DNA from: DASSFG01 sp035550375
GTDB lineage: Bacteria; Planctomycetota; Planctomycetia; Pirellulales; JAICIG01
Length of the DNA stretch: 64,000 nucleotides
Assembly (NCBI GenBank): GCA_035550375.1
Contig: DASZPH010000011.1
Location: forward strand, 62,001-126,000
Direction of reading: 5' to 3'
The notes beneath the pieces were generated by a model. That model ran no database searches and was not told where the DNA came from. It was given only the letters and a program-made list of their open reading frames with translations. The first letter of the stretch is position 1, and the number at the start of each line of letters is the position of its first letter. Both the position numbers and the translations under genes were made by a program. Below, in pieces: positions 21,701-27,700 of the stretch.

Positions 21701-24700
21701 GCTCTTCGACAGCACGGGCCAATGGCGGCAGGCGCGCGTCGACCTGAGCAACTACGCCGGTCAAAGCAACATCATGTTGCGATTCGACTTCAGCACCTCC
21801 GGTTCGATGAACCAGAACCTGGTGGGTGACAAGTTCGGCAACTTTACGAGCAACACGCGCGGCCAGAACAACAACCACGAAGGCTTTTACGTCGACGATA
21901 TCACGGTCGGCCTGGCCGGGCGCGGCGAAATGGTCACGGGCGACACGGCGAATACCACCTACTTCACCGTGCCCCAGAGTCCGAACGCCAACGCGCCCAC
22001 GCAAAACTTCGGCGGATCGGGCCCCTATCAACTCGACATTCGGCAGGGCACGCCCTATGCCGTGAGTGTGTCACCCACCTTGCCCGACATCTCGCTGGTG
22101 AATTCCTTCGACGTCAACGACCGGCTGACCGACGGGTTCACCATCTCGGCCCCGGCGGGCAGCGCGATCACCGACGGCGCAACCTTCCAGATCAGCGACA
22201 ACTCGCAGCACACGGTCACTTTCCAGTTTCATCTGACCAACGGCAAGCCCGTGCCCAACGGAGTCGTAGCGGTTCCGTACCAGACGACCTCGACCGCGCC
22301 ACAGGTGGCCGCGGCCATCGCCGCGGCCGTGAACGCCAATACGACGTTGAAGGGCGTCGGCGCCGGCACGATCCAGAACACGATCAACGGCGTTCAAACG
22401 GTCACCGCCAATCGCGTCGACCTGTTTGGCGTCAGCAACCTCACGTCGTCGCAGGCGCTGGTGGGCACGCTCACGGTCAGTCTGGGCACGCAGGTGCTGA
22501 CGGAAGGGGCCAGCGATACGACGACGGTCACGATCAGCCGCCCGACCAGCACCGATGCCAATCCGGTGTTCGTTACGGTGACGGCCACCGACGTCGGAGG
22601 CGGCGCCAGCACGAACGTCCAGTTCGTCGATGCCAACGGCAACTCGCTAGGCACCACCATTACCCTGCTGATACCCGCGGGCCAGGCGTCGGCGACCGCC
22701 AGGATCGAAGAGGTCGACAAGAACTTGTCCGGGGGCAACTCGCTGCTGGCCGACGGACCTCAGAAGGTCCAGATCAAGGCATCGGCCGCGAACTACGGCA
22801 GCATTGCGGCGACGGTCGATGTGGTTGACCCGGCCAGCGTTGTGCCGACCTTGACGGTGACGCTCAACCAGCCGTCCAACGGCGTCATCCTGGAAAACGC
22901 GGGCGCCGGAGCGGCGCTGGCGACGGTCTCGCGGAACACGCCCTCCAACGTCCCGCTGACCGTGACGCTGACCAGCCTCGATCCCGCCTCGGCGTCGGTT
23001 CCGGCGACCGTCGTCATTCCGGCCGGGGCGACCTCGGTGACGTTCCCGATCAACGCGGTGGACGACAACATCAAGCGGACCCAACCGGTGACCGTGGCGA
23101 TCGTGGCATCGGCCCAGAACTTCGTCAACGGTACGACGGCGGTCACCGTGCAGGACGACGGCGACAGCACCCAGGCGCCCCTGGGCTCGCCGATCTGGCA
23201 ACCGCAAGGTCCTGCCCCGATCGTCGGTGGGCAGACGACAAACACGAGTTCGGGCCCCTACACGGACCCCGTCGTAGGCGAAATCAAAACCGTGCTGACG
23301 GTGCCGACCAATCCGAACATCATCTACGTCGGCACGGTCAACGGCGGCATCTGGAAGACGACCAACGGCACAAGCGCCGACCCGACCTGGACGGCACTGA
23401 CCGACAACCTGCCTTCGCTTTCGATCGGGGCGATGCAGTTCGACCCGGGCGACCCGACGTTCAACACGATCATCGCGGGCATTGGCGCTTTCAGCAGCTT
23501 TAACAACGCCGGCGGCACCCTGAGCGGCCTGATCGAGACCACCAACGGCGGCCAATCGTGGTCGGTCGTCACTCCGTCGATCAGCTCGCCCGCGACTCCC
23601 GTCGGCCTCAATATCTCAGGCGTCTCCGAGCGCGGCAACGTGATCATGGCGGCCGCCAACGGCGCCAGCGGCGGCCTGTTGCGGAGCACGGACGGCGGAC
23701 AGACCTTCACGCTCTCGTCCGGCGCCCTGACAAGTGGCATACCCACGGGCCCGGTCAGTTCCCTCATCGGCGATCCGCTCAATTCCCAGGTTTTCTACGC
23801 AGCTGTACTTGGCCAGGGAATCTTCATGAGCAACGACGGCGGAGCCACGTGGAGCAACGTCACGCCGGCCAACCTGTCGGCCATCCTGAACGCGAGTCCG
23901 ACGGGCGACAACATTCAAATCGCCGACAACGGCCAGGCCGTCTATTTCGGCTATGAGAAGTTCAATAGCACCACCTCCCAGACTCAGCTCGTTCTGATCG
24001 ACCGCTCTCCCGTGGTTGGTATCTCGAGCACCACCTGGACGGCGATGGACTTGCCGCAGACCATCGAAAACAACAGCGTTTTCGGATTGAATCCTGCCGG
24101 GGCCGGCAATCTCGACTTCTCGATCGTCGCCGATCCGAGCAATGTGAATCTTGTCTATGTGGGCGGCGATCAGCAGCCGGGACCGATCAACGGCGTGGCC
24201 TTCCCCAACTCCGTGGGCGCGACGAACTACACGGGTCGCCTGTTCCGCGGAGACGCCTCGAAGCCGCTGGGAAGCCAATGGACGCCTATCACCAACAACG
24301 ACACCGCCAACGGCAGCGCCCCGCCGGCCGACTCGCGGAGTCTGACCATCGACTCGACCGGCAGGCTGATCGACGTCGACAGTGGCGGCATCTACGCCCT
24401 GTCCTCGCCCAGCACCACGAGCGGCAGTTGGTCTTCGCTGGTGGGCAACGGACTGCAGATCAGCCAGTTTTACAGCGTCGCCTACGACACGCTTACCAAC
24501 ACGATCATTGCGGGCGGCCAGGATACGGGCGTCGACGAACAAGCGCTTCCCGGCTGGCAGATCCTGCAGATTGCGAGCAATGCCACCGGCAGCACGATTG
24601 CCGGCCAGACCTTCTCTGTAACGCAGGGTACGACAAGCCGGAACTTCCAGTTCGTCACCGCCACGTCCGCGCCCGTGGCGCCGGGCAACGTCGGCATTCT

Positions 24701-27700
24701 GTTGAACACGAACGACGGGCCGGCGCAGATCGCAGCCGATATCGCGGCTGCCATCGACGGCCCTGCGGGCTTCGCCAGCGCCACGCTCGCCTCGTCCAAC
24801 GGCGCTTTCGTGCTCGTAGAAACGACAAGCCCCATCTCGACTGCCGGGGCGCTTCTCTCCGCCAGCAGCACCTCGTCCCAGGGGGCGGTGTGGAATGAGC
24901 TGGGGATCTCGGCGCCGGGCGTCTCCCTGGTCAACGGCGGCGACGTCGCCGTCGACGACAGCCAGGTCGCCACGACCGGGCATTCCATTCGCTACACCAG
25001 CGCGACCCATCTGGCGGATTTCCAGGCCACCACCTACAACGCCAGCAACCAGCCGATCAGCTTCACCAACCCGCAGTTGCTCGTCAACGGCTCGGGCGGA
25101 CAGACGATCTACCAGTTCGATTCCGGCCTGCCGGCCGTAACGACGGTGGCCATCAACTCCGTGAGCGGCTTCTCCAACCAGATGGTGATCGGCGGCGGAA
25201 GCGCCGTTTACGAGTCGTTCGACGACGGACAGACGCTGACGGTGCTGAGGGGCACCAACGGCCTGCCCGTGGGCGGTTCCAGCGGAACGTTCGGGGCGGC
25301 CTTGGTCTACGGAGGCATGGTCGGCAACGTCCCCAACTCCAGCCTGCTGTGGGTCGGCGTCGGCACCAACGTGTACCTGAGGACGACGGCCGGAGCCCCC
25401 CTGGCGACCACGAATTACGGGGGCGGGGCGGTGGTCAGCCTGACCGTCAACCCCACCAACTGGCAGAACGCCTTCGTGATCGACGGCAACGGCCACGTGT
25501 GGATGACGCTCAACGGGGGCGCCAGCTACCAGGACGTCACCGGCAATCTGACGACCGGCGCGAACGCCTTGACCAGCGGTCTGCAAAGCATCGCCTTCGT
25601 TCCCGCCGGCTCGACCAACCTGATCTACGTCGGCGCTCACGACGGCGTCTACCAGATGCAGACCTCGTCGCTCGGCGTCTGGACGCGATACGGCGCCTTC
25701 ATGCCCAACGTTGGGGTCTACAGCCTCGAGTATGTCCCCAGCCAGCAACTGCTGGTGGCCGGCACGCTCGGCCGTGGGGTCTTTACCGCGAACGCCCTTG
25801 GCGGCGCCGACGACATCGCCGTCAGCCTCAATCAACAGACCGTCTCCGACGATTCCAACGCGCCCCTGGGCGGAGACACGCTGACCGGCACGGTGACCCG
25901 CAACAGTACAGTCGGCAACCAGGTCGTGACGCTCGTCAGCAGCGACCCGGCGCTCGTGCCCAACACGACGGTGACGATCCCCGACGGGCAGAACTCGGTC
26001 AACTTCTCCATCCAGGTCAACGAACTGACCGACAGTCAGGGGAACGAAATCGCTGTGCCGCAGGAGACGGTGTTCCTCACACCCCAGGCGGCCGGACTCA
26101 ACCCGGTCAGCGCTTTCGTGAACGTGACCAGCAGCGTGGCCCCGCAGCTCACGGTCACCCTCTCGCAAAACCAGCTCGATCCCGGCCAGGGCGTCACCTC
26201 CATCACAGGCACCGTCAGCCGCAACACCCGTAGCAACGAGCCACTGACCGTCCAGCTTGTGAGCAGCGATCCGCTCCGCGCCTCGGTGCCGACGACCGTG
26301 ACGATCCCGGCCGGCCAGGAGTCCGTCACCTTCACGGTGAGCGCCGTCGACCAGTTCATCAACGACAGCCAGCCCGAGTGGGTGGCCATCACCGCCGAAG
26401 CGACGACTTCCCAAGGACTGAGCATCACGAGCCCCAACGCCGACGGGAACAACAACCAGAGCTTCATGGTGCAAGTCGGTGCCACGCAGCATTTGCTCTC
26501 TTATGACCGTCAGGGAGACTCGAACGTGGTTCCCCTACAGGGTCAAATCATTCTGCAGGACAACACGATTGAGAACTCGCTCGATTACGGCATCGTCATC
26601 AGCGCGGGCCCGCGCAGCGCGGGCGGCAGCCTGCCCTATCCCGGCGTGCCGGCGAACTATCAGCCGCTCAACACCGACCGCGTCGTGCCCGGCGTGACGG
26701 TGACGAGCAACCTGATCGTGAACAACGGGCAAGGGGGCGTTCAAATCGTCGGCGATTCCAACCCGGCCGGCGAGCCGCTGGCCGTCGTCCCCATCGCCCG
26801 TATTCTGAACAACACGATCTACGGCGGCACCTCGCCCTCCGGCACGGGTGTCAACGTGGGAGCCAACGTCAGCCCGACGATTCTCAACAATATTTTCGCC
26901 AACCTGGCGACGGGGGTGAGCGTCGATACGACCAGCTCCTCGACCGTGCTTGAGGGTTCCGTCTACCAGAACAACGGCGCGAACCTCTCCGGCAACGTGG
27001 CCAACGGGGCCGACTTGCTGAGCTACTCGCTGGCGTCGACCGCCCCGCTGTTTACCAACGCGGCCGGGGGCGATTTCTATCTCGCCTTGGGCTCCAAGGC
27101 GATCGACAGCGCCATCAATCAGCTCAGTGCGCGGCAAGATCTCGCGACCGCCGAATCGTTGACCGGTATCGCCCCGTCGCCGACGGCTGCGCCGACCTAC
27201 GACCTGAACGGCCAATTGCGTACGGCGGATCCGCAGACCACGCCCAACGGGGTGGGCTCAACCCTTTTCAAAGACCGCGGGGCCATCGAGCGCGTCGACT
27301 ACACGGGACCGACGGCCGTGCTGGCCAACCCCGTCGACAACGGGTCGCAGGACCAAGACCCCGCCTTGAACGTAGTGCACATGGTGAGCACGGGGCTGTC
27401 GAACCTCGCCATCCAGTTGCAAGACACCGGCACCGGGATCGACGACAGCACAATTACCAGCTCAAAGTTCGATCTCTACCGCAACGGCACCCTGCTCGCG
27501 GCCGGCATCGATTACTTCTTCCAGTACGACACCAACACCAAGACCGTCTACTTCATTCCGGCCACCGGCACGTGGGCCCCGGGCAACACCTACACGGTCT
27601 TTGTCGACAACGGCGTGAAATTCGACGCTTTCAGCTCGGCCACACCCGTAGGAATCAAGGATCTCGCGGGCAATCTGCTGCAGGCCAATTCGTCGACCGG

